A stretch of 7,647 nt of DNA. Source: an uncultured Oscillospiraceae bacterium. Lineage in GTDB: Bacteria > Bacillota_A > Clostridia > Oscillospirales > Oscillospiraceae. The notes under the pieces were generated by a model. That model did not search any database. It saw only the letters and a list, made by a program, of their open reading frames with translations, and was not told the DNA's origin. The stretch is taken from contig CAKUMR010000050.1 of assembly GCA_934667865.1 (NCBI GenBank), positions 1-7,647 of the forward strand, read 5' to 3'. Positions 1 through 6,550 of this stretch are shown in pieces. Each line of letters begins with the position of its first letter. Position 1 is the stretch's first letter. The position numbers and the translations under genes were made by a program.

Positions 1-428
1 GCCTGCCGGTCGGACTGGGCAGCCCCATGTTCGGCGGGATGGAAAACCGCCTGTCGCAGATCCTTTTCGGTATCCCGGCAGTCAAGGGCGTGGAGTTCGG
101 CAGCGGCTTTGCCTGCGCCGGACTGCGCGGCAGTGAGAATAACGACCCCTACTATATGGAAAACGGCGCGGTTCGCACGCGCACCAACAACGCCGGCGGG
201 ATTCTGGGCGGCCTGACGACGGGAATGCCTCTTATTTTCCGCGTGGCGGTCAAGCCCACGCCGTCCATTGCCCGTCCGCAGGAGAGCGTCCGCCTCTCGG
301 AGAAATCGGGCGCCATTTTTGAAATTCACGGCCGGCACGATCCCTGTATCGTCCCGCGCGCGGTCCCGTGTGTCGAGGCCGCCGCCGCAATTGCCATTCT
401 GGACGCACTTTTGGAGGAAAATTTATGA
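1..428 (+). CDS. aroC: Chorismate synthase, C-terminal part (5' end outside window)
   Basis: Chorismate synthase converts 5-enolpyruvylshikimate-3-phosphate to chorismate, the last common step of the aromatic pathway, using reduced FMN. The reading frame is open from base 3, and the first 8 visible residues (LPVGLGSP) precede the first internal Met at 27, so the gene starts upstream. About 141 residues are visible; family members usually have about 350-390. Family motifs seen in order are AGLRGSENND, then RTNNAGGILGGLTTGMP followed by KPTPSI (flavin and substrate site region), and the C-terminal signature GRHDPCIVPRAVP. The TGA stop at 426-428 overlaps the pheA ATG at 425, which indicates translational coupling in one operon. 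The assignment is secure; only the missing N-terminus cannot be judged. Confidence 0.96.
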   Translation, partial: LPVGLGSPMFGGMENRLSQILFGIPAVKGVEFGSGFACAGLRGSENNDPYYMENGAVRTRTNNAGGILGGLTTGMPLIFRVAVKPTPSIARPQESVRLSEKSGAIFEIHGRHDPCIVPRAVPCVEAAAAIAILDALLEENL

Positions 429-1564
429 ATCTGGATGAATTACGCACACAGATCGACGCCGTGGACAATTCGCTGGTCGAGCTGTTCCGGAAGCGCATGG
501 ACATCGCCGCGCAGATCGCGGAGTACAAGCGGGAAAACGGCCTGCCCATTTTGCAGAGCGCCAGAGAGCGCGAAAAGCTGGCCGCCATCTCCGCAGGCGC
601 ACCGGAAGAGATGCAGCGCTATCTGCGCGTGCTGTATTCGCTGCTGTTTGAGCTGAGCCGCACCTATCAGGGCGCGCTCTACCGCAGCGACACCGACCTC
701 TATCGCACGATCACGCGGGCCGTTGAGGAAACGCCCAAGGTGTTCCCCAGGCAGGCGGCGGTCGCCTGTCAGGGCGTGGAGGGCGCCTATGCCCAGCTTG
801 CCTGTGAGCGGCTGTTTTCCGCGCCGTCCATCCAGTTTTTCCGCAATTTTGACGGTATTTTCTCCGCGATCGAGGCCGGCCTCTGCCGCTACGGCATCCT
901 GCCCATTGAAAACAGCACCGCCGGCTCCGTCCGGCAGGTCTATGACCGGATGCTGGAGCACCATTTCTACATCGTGCGTTCCGTGCGCATGAAGATCGAC
1001 CACTGCCTGCTGGCCAAGCCCGGCACAAAGGAGATCCGCGAGGTCTTTTCCCACGAGCAGGCGATCAACCAGTGCGCAGAGTTCCTCAAGTCGCTGGGAA
1101 AGGATCTTCGCGTGACCTGCTGCGAAAATACCGCCGCCGCAGCGCAGCGCGTCGCGATGTCCGACCGGACGGATGTGGCCGCGCTCTCCTCGCGCCAGTG
1201 CGCAGAGCTCTACGGCCTGACCTGCCTGCGCTACGCCGTGCAGGACAAGGGCAACAACCACACGCGTTTTCTGTGTATCTCCAAAACGCCGGAGATCTAC
1301 CCCGGTGCAGACCGCACGAGCATCCGTCTGGTGCTGGCGCACAAGCCGGGCTCGCTGTACCGCGTGCTTGCGCGGCTGTACGCGCTGGACATCAACCTCC
1401 TGAAGCTCGAAAGCCGCCCCATGCCCGACCGGGACTTTGAATTCCAGTTCTACCTTGACCTGGAAACGTCGGTCTATTCCGAGGAATTCGCCCAGCTCAT
1501 GTGTGAGCTCGACGGTATCTGCGAGGAATTCACCTATCTCGGCAGCTATTCGGAGGTCGTGTGA
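425..1564 (+). CDS. pheA: Bifunctional chorismate mutase / prephenate dehydratase (P-protein)
   Basis: This 379-residue cytoplasmic enzyme takes chorismate through prephenate to phenylpyruvate, the committed phenylalanine branch. Residues 1-85 are an AroQ-type helical chorismate mutase: R7, R24, K35, R47, E48, S78 and Q82 align with the known E. coli active-site residues, but Q44 stands where Asp is usual. Residues about 110-285 are prephenate dehydratase, with GVEGAYAQLA, IENSTAGSV, SHEQAINQC and the essential NNHTRF motif (Thr280). Residues about 295-375 are an ACT domain with KPGSLYRVL and ESRP (329-332), the family's phenylalanine-binding motifs, so feedback inhibition by Phe is inferred. 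The ATG at 425 is chosen because GGAGG (413-417) lies 7 nt upstream and it overlaps the aroC stop; an earlier in-frame ATG at 368 lies within aroC and lacks this context. Confidence 0.96.
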   Translation: MNLDELRTQIDAVDNSLVELFRKRMDIAAQIAEYKRENGLPILQSAREREKLAAISAGAPEEMQRYLRVLYSLLFELSRTYQGALYRSDTDLYRTITRAVEETPKVFPRQAAVACQGVEGAYAQLACERLFSAPSIQFFRNFDGIFSAIEAGLCRYGILPIENSTAGSVRQVYDRMLEHHFYIVRSVRMKIDHCLLAKPGTKEIREVFSHEQAINQCAEFLKSLGKDLRVTCCENTAAAAQRVAMSDRTDVAALSSRQCAELYGLTCLRYAVQDKGNNHTRFLCISKTPEIYPGADRTSIRLVLAHKPGSLYRVLARLYALDINLLKLESRPMPDRDFEFQFYLDLETSVYSEEFAQLMCELDGICEEFTYLGSYSEVV

Positions 1565-2781
1565 TGCGCTGCGGGCTTCTGGGAGAGCACCTGACCCACA
1601 GCTATTCTCCGCAGATCCATGCGCTGCTGGGCGATTACTCCTATGAGCTGTTTGAGGTCGCGCCGGAGAAGCTGGGGGAGTTTTTGCAGACGGGAGAATT
1701 TGACGGTCTGAACGTGACCATTCCCTATAAGCGCGCGGTGATCCCGTACTGCGCGGAGCTGTCCGCAGCGGCGCGCGAAATGGGCAGCGTCAACACGCTC
1801 CTGCGCCGCCCCGACGGCACGCTCTACGGCGACAATACCGATTTCGACGGCTTCCGCTGGCTCCTTGCGCGGGGCGGCGGAATCAGACCCGGAGAGAAGG
1901 CGCTGGTGCTCGGCACCGGCGGCGCGTCACAGACGGTGCAGGCCGTGCTGCGCGCGGCGGGCGCGGAGGCTGCGGTGCTGTCGCGCCGTGGGGAGAGCAA
2001 TTATTTAACGCTCCCGCGGCACGCGGATGCGCGGCTGGTTATCAATGCGACTCCCGTGGGAATGTATCCCAATAACGGCGAAGGCCTGATCGACCTGTCG
2101 CAGCTTCCGCAGTGCCGGTGCGTGCTGGATCTCATCTACAACCCCGCCCGCACGCGGCTGCTTCTGGATGCCGAGGCGCGTGGCATCCGGTGCGAAAACG
2201 GCCTTTCCATGCTGGTGGCGCAGGCCAAGCGCGCCGCGGAGCTGTTTACCGGCCGGGATATTCCGGACGAGGTCTGCACGGACATCCTGCGCCGCATGGA
2301 GGCGCAGATGCACAATCTCATTCTCGTCGGGATGCCCGGCAGCGGGAAAACGACCGTCGGCAGCCTTCTGGCCGCATCGCTGGGGCGTCCGTTTTACGAC
2401 GCGGACGGAGAGATCGAGAAAAGGCTCGGCTGCTCCATTCCGGCATTTTTTGCCAAAAGGGGAGAGGCGGCCTTCCGCGCGGTCGAGACCGAGGTACTGG
2501 CGGAGCTTGGCAAGCGCTCCGGCTGCGTCATCGCCACGGGCGGCGGCTGTGTGACGCGCGGAGAAAACTATGCTTCTCTTCACCAGAACGGCGAGATCAT
2601 CTGGCTGCGCCGCAGTCTGGCGGAGCTGCCCGTCGAGGGCCGCCCCGTGAGCCAGAGCCGCAGCCTGCCGGAGCTCTATCGCGAGCGTGAGCCGGCCTAC
2701 CGGCGCTTTGCCGATTTCTGCGTGGAGAATGAAGCCACGCCGGAAGCGGCTGTGGAAATCATCAAGGAGCTGAGAAAATGA
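1564..2781 (+). CDS. aroE/aroK: Fused shikimate dehydrogenase - shikimate kinase
   Basis: This 405-residue protein joins two consecutive pathway enzymes: NADPH-dependent reduction of 3-dehydroshikimate to shikimate, then ATP-dependent 3-phosphorylation. Residues 1-248 are AroE: HSYSPQIH (12-19) binds shikimate, NVTIPYK carries catalytic Lys56, GDNTDFDG carries Asp93, GTGGAS (117-122) starts the nucleotide fold, then INATPVGM (160-167) and NGLSMLVAQ (212-220). This half is somewhat shorter than typical free AroE (about 270-290). Residues 249-405 are AroK: Walker A GMPGSGKTT (256-264), Asp279 and Asp281, Arg305, GGG (326-328), the lid GRP (359-361), and the RxPxY-like REPAYRRFAD segment. ATG at 1564 is preferred to GTG at 1561 because GGAGG (1552-1556) is 7 nt from it and it overlaps the pheA stop as TGATG. 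No key residue is missing in either half, so both activities are expected. Confidence 0.95.
   Translation: MRCGLLGEHLTHSYSPQIHALLGDYSYELFEVAPEKLGEFLQTGEFDGLNVTIPYKRAVIPYCAELSAAAREMGSVNTLLRRPDGTLYGDNTDFDGFRWLLARGGGIRPGEKALVLGTGGASQTVQAVLRAAGAEAAVLSRRGESNYLTLPRHADARLVINATPVGMYPNNGEGLIDLSQLPQCRCVLDLIYNPARTRLLLDAEARGIRCENGLSMLVAQAKRAAELFTGRDIPDEVCTDILRRMEAQMHNLILVGMPGSGKTTVGSLLAASLGRPFYDADGEIEKRLGCSIPAFFAKRGEAAFRAVETEVLAELGKRSGCVIATGGGCVTRGENYASLHQNGEIIWLRRSLAELPVEGRPVSQSRSLPELYREREPAYRRFADFCVENEATPEAAVEIIKELRK
2298..2310 (+). promoter_or_regulatory. Possible internal ribosome binding site and start for a free shikimate kinase
   Basis: GGAGG at 2298-2302 is followed after 5 nt by ATG at 2308, in frame with the fusion and exactly where the kinase domain begins (MHNLILVG). 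Translation from here would yield a 157-residue protein, a normal size for stand-alone shikimate kinase. The sequence is seen directly; use as a start is an inference, because GGAGG can arise by chance from Met-Glu-Ala codons. Confidence 0.4.
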
Positions 2782-3215
2782 AACTGCTGGTGCTCAACGG
2801 CCCGAACCTGAATCTGCTGGGTCTGCGCGAGCCGGATATTTATGGAAAGCAGAGCTATGCCGCGCTGGAGGACTTTGTTCGCACGGCGGCGCAGGAGATC
2901 GGCTGCGAGGTCGAGATCCGCCAGTCGAACCACGAGGGTGTACTGGTGGACTGGATTCAGGGCGCTTACGGCGTGTTTGACGGCATCGTCATCAATCCCG
3001 CCGCCTACACGCACACCTCCGTCGCCATTCTGGACGCGCTGAAGGCTGTGGCGCTTCCCGCCGTGGAGGTGCATCTGTCGGATGTGGACGCGCGCGAGCC
3101 CTTCCGCCGCCTTTCCTATGCGGGGATGGCCTGCAAAAGAACCTACAAGGGACTCGGCTTCGAGGGCTATCGCCGCGCGGTGCGGTATCTCTGCGGGTTC
3201 GGCGATGCCGAATAA
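2778..3215 (+). CDS. aroQ: 3-Dehydroquinate dehydratase, type II
   Basis: This 145-residue enzyme dehydrates 3-dehydroquinate to 3-dehydroshikimate, the substrate of the AroE half of the gene upstream. Type II enzymes form dodecamers in the cytoplasm and use an anti elimination without a Schiff base. The opening LLVLNGPNLNLLGLREP is the family signature and leads to catalytic Tyr22; then come QSNHEG (49-54), INPAAYTHTS (72-81, Asn73), EVHLSD with catalytic His99, and Arg106 in DAREPFR. Length is normal for the family. The start is fixed by AAGGAG (2764-2769) 8 nt upstream and by overlap of its ATG with the preceding TGA (ATGA at 2778-2781). It is the last gene of the aro operon: AT-rich DNA and a terminator follow. 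Confidence 0.96.
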   Translation: MKLLVLNGPNLNLLGLREPDIYGKQSYAALEDFVRTAAQEIGCEVEIRQSNHEGVLVDWIQGAYGVFDGIVINPAAYTHTSVAILDALKAVALPAVEVHLSDVDAREPFRRLSYAGMACKRTYKGLGFEGYRRAVRYLCGFGDAE

Positions 3216-3236
3216 TTTTTCGCAGATCTCCTAAAG

Positions 3237-3258
3237 TGAAATATAACAAGCTATTTCA
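3237..3258. repeat. AT-rich perfect inverted repeat
   Basis: TGAAATA (3237-3243) and TATTTCA (3252-3258) are perfect 7-bp arms around an 8-nt loop, 21 nt after the aroQ stop. No T-run follows, so it is not a terminator by itself. It may stabilise the 3' end of the aro transcript, or be chance in AT-rich DNA. Confidence 0.4.
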
Positions 3259-3301
3259 GCCGCGTTTTCCAAGATCTGTCCGGTTGTTTTTCAAAAAAGA
3301 T

Positions 3302-3337
3302 AACGCCTCTGCCTTGCGGGCAGAGGCGTTTTATTGT
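3302..3337 (+). terminator. Intrinsic terminator of the aro operon
   Basis: A perfect 12-bp stem, AACGCCTCTGCC (3302-3313) with GGCAGAGGCGTT (3319-3330), encloses the 5-nt loop TTGCG and runs into TTTTATTGT. A run of A (3293-3298) precedes the stem, so it could also stop transcription from the opposite strand, though no opposing gene is visible. It lies 86 nt after aroQ and separates it from the xdh unit. Confidence 0.88.
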
Positions 3338-3342
3338 ATAAT
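3314..3342 (+). promoter_or_regulatory. Candidate xdh promoter overlapping the terminator
   Basis: TTGCGG (3314-3319) and a perfect TATAAT (3337-3342) are separated by 17 nt. The -35 matches the sigma-A consensus at only 3 of 6 positions and lies in the terminator loop and 3' arm. A second TATAAT (3377-3382) has no recognisable -35 at 16-18 nt, so the start site cannot be fixed from sequence alone. Confidence 0.45.
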
Positions 3343-3350
3343 GCATTATA
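3337..3350. promoter_or_regulatory. 14-bp perfect palindrome, candidate operator
   Basis: TATAATGCATTATA reads identically on both strands and contains a TATAAT hexamer on each. It covers the -10 of the candidate xdh promoter, a position suited to a repressor site. A binding protein cannot be named. Confidence 0.45.
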
Positions 3351-3368
3351 GTCTAAAAATAGTACCTG

Positions 3369-3380
3369 TATATCGATATA
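3369..3380. promoter_or_regulatory. 12-bp perfect palindrome, second candidate operator
   Basis: TATATCGATATA is a perfect palindrome whose right half overlaps the second TATAAT (3377-3382). Its centre is 31 bp from that of the 14-bp palindrome at 3337-3350, close to three helical turns. A weaker inverted repeat, TTGTG (3383-3387) and CACAA (3395-3399), follows immediately. Confidence 0.4.
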
Positions 3381-3422
3381 ATTTGTGTTAAATGCACAAC
3401 TGACAAGAAGGGGTCCTGCGCT

Positions 3423-5996
3423 ATGTCTATTTTCTATGTCAACGGAAGAGAAGTCGCCGTTGCCAAAAAACAGAAGCTCCTGCGCTATCTGCGCGACGAG
3501 CTGCGCCTCACCTCCGTCAAGGACGGATGCAGCGAGGGCGCCTGCGGCGCCTGCACCGTTCTGATTGAGGGAGAACCCTGCCGTGCCTGTATTCCCGATA
3601 CCGAACGCCTGCACGGCAAGCACGTGCTGACGGTCGAGGGTCTGTCCGATTTTGAAAGGGCGGCCTATACCTTCGCCTTCGGTGAAGCCGGCGCGGTGCA
3701 ATGCGGCTTCTGTATTCCGGGCATGGTGCTGTGCGCCAAGAGCCTGCTGGATAAGGTCGCGGACCCGACGGACGAGCAGATCCGCTTTGCCATCCGCAAT
3801 AACTACTGCCGCTGCACCGGCTATGTCAAGATCATCGATGCCATCCGGCTGGCGGGCAGGATCTTCCGCGAGGGGAAAATTCCTCTGCCCTCCGCGACGG
3901 ACTGGCGGCTGGGCAGCCGTGTCCACCGCGTGGACGTGGAGGAAAAGGTGCTGGGCTACGGCAAGTATCCCGACGACTTCTACGTGGAGGGAATGTGCTA
4001 CGGCTCCGCCGTGCGCAGCAAGCACGCCCGCGCCCGCGTGACGGGTATCGACGCCTCTGCGGCGCTGAAGCTGCCGGGCGTGGTGGCGGTGTTGACCGCC
4101 GCGGACATCCCCGGCGAGAACAAGGTCGGTCACCTGAAGCATGACCAGTATACCCTCATTCCCATCGGCGGCCTGACGCACTATCTGGGCGACGCGATCG
4201 CGCTGGTGGTCGCGGAAAATCAGGAGGTGCTGGAAAAGGCGAAGAAGCTCGTCAAGGTGACCTATGACATTCTCCCGGCGGTACATAACATCGCGGAGGC
4301 CGCAGCGAACACCGCACTGGTCTTTGATGAGGAAACGACAAATGTGCAGGCGCACAAGCACGTCAGCCGCGGCGATGCGGCAGGCGCGATCGCAGGGGCG
4401 AAGCATGTCATCACCGAGCATTTTGAAACCCCGTGGACGGAGCACGCCTTCCTCGAACCGGAGTGCTGCGTGGCCTACAAGGACGATGACGGCGATATCA
4501 TGCTCATCACGAGCGACCAGTCCTCCCACACGACGCTGCACGAATGCAGTCTGCTGCTCGGCAGCAAAAGGGTCAAGGTGCAGAACGCACTGGTGGGCGG
4601 CGGCTTCGGCGGCAAGGAGGATATGTCCGTCCAGCACCACGCGGCGCTCATCACCTACTGCACCGGCCGGCCCGTCAAGGTCAAGCTGAGCCGGCAGGAG
4701 TCCATCCTGGTGCATCCAAAGCGCCACCATTTCGAGATGGATTTCACCATGGGCTGCGACGAAAACGGCAGAATTCTTGGCGTTAAGGCAAACGTCTGCT
4801 CCGATACGGGCGCGTTTGCGTCTTTGGGCGGCCCGGTTCTGGAGCGCGCATGTACGCACGCCGCCGGCCCCTATGCCTACGAGAATTTTGAGATCGAGGG
4901 CACGGCCTACTATACGAACAATCCTCCGGCGGGCGCGTTCCGCGGCTTCGGCGTGACGCAGACCTGCTTTGCCACGGAAACACTTCTGAACATGATGGCC
5001 GAGAGAATCGGCATCTCTCCGTGGGAAATCCGCTATCGCAATGCCATCCGTCCGGGCGGCGTGCTGCCGAACGGCCAGATTGTCGACGGCTCCACCGGCC
5101 TTGTGGAAACGCTGGAGGCTGTCAAGCCCTACTATGACGAGGCCGTCGCGGCGGGCAAGCCCGTGGGTCTGGCCTGCGCGATGAAGAACGCCGGCGTCGG
5201 CGTCGGCATCCCCGACTGGGGCCGCTGCAAGCTCATCGTCGAGGACGATGCGAGACTGCATATCTACACCGGCGCATCCTGTATCGGTCAGGGTCTCGGC
5301 ACCGTTCTGGTGCAGATGATCGTCACGAACACTGACCTCAAGCGCGAGGATATCGTCTATGAACGCAGCAACACGTGGATCGCGCCGGACTCCGGCGACA
5401 CCTCCGGCTCGCGCCAGACAATGATTACGGGCGAGGCCTGCCGCCGCGCCTGCGTGAAGCTGATGCAGGCCAAGGTCGGCAAGACGCTCGCCGACCTGAA
5501 GGGACAGGAGTTCTACGGCGAGTATCTGGCCAAGACCGACCCGCTGGGCGCAGATGTGCCGAATCCCGTATCCCATGTTGCCTACGGCTATGCCACGCAG
5601 CTGTGTATTCTGGACAAGAACACCGGCCTTGTGGAAAAGATCGTCGCCGCGCACGACGTCGGCAAGGCGGTCAACCCCCTGTCCTGCGAGGGACAGATCG
5701 AGGGCGGCGTGGTCATGTCCATGGGTTATGCCCTGACCGAGCAGTACGAGATCGACGCGCACTGCAAGCCCACCTCCCGCTTCGGCACACTGGGCCTGTT
5801 CCGTGCCCATCAGACGCCGGAGATCAAGGCGATCGTGCTGGATAAGCCGGGACTGGATATCGCCTGCGGTGCCATCGGTATCGGCGAGATCACGTCCATT
5901 CCCACAGCGCCGGCCATCGCGGAAGCGTACTACCGGCTTGACGGCGAGCGCCGCTTCAGCCTGCCGCTGGAGCATACGCCTTACGAGCGAAAGTAA
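3423..5996 (+). CDS. xdh: Selenium-dependent xanthine dehydrogenase family molybdenum hydroxylase (fused Fe-S and Mo chain)
   Basis: This 857-residue molybdenum hydroxylase probably oxidises xanthine or a related purine or N-heterocycle with water as the oxygen source. Residues 1-150 bind two [2Fe-2S] clusters: plant-type C36, C41, C44, C56, then C94, C97, C129, C131 (QCGFC and CRC motifs). After a linker comes the a/b hammerhead (about 165-285, RSKHARARV), then the molybdopterin domains with GFGGKED (394-400), FRGFG (506-510), CIGQG, TSGSRQT and GIGE, whose Glu822 matches the catalytic base of the family. No FAD domain is present, and length and order fit the selenium-dependent single-chain family. 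There the selenium is a labile ligand, not selenocysteine, and no in-frame TGA is seen. AAGGGG (3408-3413) lies 9 nt before the ATG. The polyferredoxin gene follows 20 nt downstream. The family call is firm; the substrate and actual selenium use are inferred. Confidence 0.88.
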   Translation: MSIFYVNGREVAVAKKQKLLRYLRDELRLTSVKDGCSEGACGACTVLIEGEPCRACIPDTERLHGKHVLTVEGLSDFERAAYTFAFGEAGAVQCGFCIPGMVLCAKSLLDKVADPTDEQIRFAIRNNYCRCTGYVKIIDAIRLAGRIFREGKIPLPSATDWRLGSRVHRVDVEEKVLGYGKYPDDFYVEGMCYGSAVRSKHARARVTGIDASAALKLPGVVAVLTAADIPGENKVGHLKHDQYTLIPIGGLTHYLGDAIALVVAENQEVLEKAKKLVKVTYDILPAVHNIAEAAANTALVFDEETTNVQAHKHVSRGDAAGAIAGAKHVITEHFETPWTEHAFLEPECCVAYKDDDGDIMLITSDQSSHTTLHECSLLLGSKRVKVQNALVGGGFGGKEDMSVQHHAALITYCTGRPVKVKLSRQESILVHPKRHHFEMDFTMGCDENGRILGVKANVCSDTGAFASLGGPVLERACTHAAGPYAYENFEIEGTAYYTNNPPAGAFRGFGVTQTCFATETLLNMMAERIGISPWEIRYRNAIRPGGVLPNGQIVDGSTGLVETLEAVKPYYDEAVAAGKPVGLACAMKNAGVGVGIPDWGRCKLIVEDDARLHIYTGASCIGQGLGTVLVQMIVTNTDLKREDIVYERSNTWIAPDSGDTSGSRQTMITGEACRRACVKLMQAKVGKTLADLKGQEFYGEYLAKTDPLGADVPNPVSHVAYGYATQLCILDKNTGLVEKIVAAHDVGKAVNPLSCEGQIEGGVVMSMGYALTEQYEIDAHCKPTSRFGTLGLFRAHQTPEIKAIVLDKPGLDIACGAIGIGEITSIPTAPAIAEAYYRLDGERRFSLPLEHTPYERK

Positions 5997-6016
5997 GGGC
6001 GGAAAGGAGAATCCCC

Positions 6017-6511
6017 ATGATCGTCAAGAAAAAGTTTCCTGCAAAGGTTGCCTGTGTCCACTGCAACGGCGGCTGCCGTGCCAAGCAGAGCCCGGAGGGC
6101 TACGACCTTTGCAGCTACGGCTGCACCGGCTGCGGCACCTGCATCGACACCTGCCGCTTCGGCGCGATCTACCTCAATGCCTACGGCGTGGCCGAGGTGG
6201 ACGAGAGCAAGTGCATCGGCTGCGGCGCGTGCTATCTGGCCTGCCCGCAGCGGGTCATCCATCTGCGTCTGGAGGCCAATCCCATCGTGGTGCTGTGCTC
6301 CAATAAGGACGCACGCTGCAAGGATGTATGCGACGTGAGCTGCGTTGGCTGCGGCCTGTGCGAGAAGACCTGCCCCGCCGGGGCCATCAAGGTTTCGGAA
6401 AACCGCGCCTTCATCTATGCCGACAAGTGCCTGTCCTGCGGCGCCTGCGCCATGGTCTGTCCGCGCAATGTCATCCACGACAAGCGCGGCATCCTGACCT
6501 TCCGGATCTGA
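6017..6511 (+). CDS. RnfB-like soluble polyferredoxin, probable redox partner of the upstream hydroxylase
   Basis: This 164-residue protein contains 23 cysteines. Two ferredoxin-type pairs are clear: C36/C39/C42 with C76 and C66/C69/C72 with C46, then C109/C112/C115 with C148 and C138/C141/C144 with C119, giving four probable [4Fe-4S] clusters. Seven further cysteines (13, 16, 20, 32, 94, 101, 105) include a tight N-terminal group that could hold a fifth cluster. The spacing around CSYGCTGCGTC and CVGCGLCEKTCP resembles the C-terminal half of RnfB, but there is no membrane helix or signal peptide, so it should be cytoplasmic. AAAGGAG (6003-6009) lies 7 nt before the ATG, 20 nt after xdh, and a terminator follows, so the two genes form one unit. 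Transfer of electrons from the hydroxylase to ferredoxin-level carriers is inferred from this pairing and from the missing FAD subunit. Confidence 0.85.
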   Translation: MIVKKKFPAKVACVHCNGGCRAKQSPEGYDLCSYGCTGCGTCIDTCRFGAIYLNAYGVAEVDESKCIGCGACYLACPQRVIHLRLEANPIVVLCSNKDARCKDVCDVSCVGCGLCEKTCPAGAIKVSENRAFIYADKCLSCGACAMVCPRNVIHDKRGILTFRI

Positions 6512-6518
6512 GCTTTGC

Positions 6519-6550
6519 GCCCTCTTCATTTGGAAGAGGGCACTTTTTTT
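6519..6550 (+). terminator. Intrinsic terminator after the xdh-polyferredoxin unit
   Basis: GCCCTCTTC (6519-6527) pairs perfectly with GAAGAGGGC (6533-6541) around a 5-nt loop, followed by AC and seven T (6544-6550). It begins 7 nt after the polyferredoxin stop and closes the two-gene transcript. Confidence 0.92.

Noticed and set aside
440..1342. A 300-codon minus-strand frame across pheA, with similar ones at 2005-2583, 2697-3074, 5981-6529 and 6887-7594
   Set aside because: All are in register with the real + strand genes and arise from GC-ending codon bias. None has a recognisable domain or a convincing ribosome binding site.
1561..1566. GTG at 1561 as the aroE/aroK start
   Set aside because: It would place the start only 4 nt after GGAGG (1552-1556). 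ATG at 1564 has 7 nt spacing and forms the usual stop-start overlap.
3291..5975. An 894-codon open frame on the minus strand across xdh
   Set aside because: It is in codon register with xdh, and its openness follows from the lack of TTA, CTA and TCA codons there. The product is low-complexity and resembles no family, while the + strand protein has full hydroxylase motifs.
3423..5996. Selenocysteine in the xanthine dehydrogenase
   Set aside because: There is no in-frame TGA before the stop. This family carries selenium as a labile ligand at the molybdenum site, so none is expected.
6017..6511. A true RnfB subunit of a membrane Rnf complex
   Set aside because: There is no N-terminal membrane helix, no other rnf gene nearby, and the gene is cotranscribed with xdh only.
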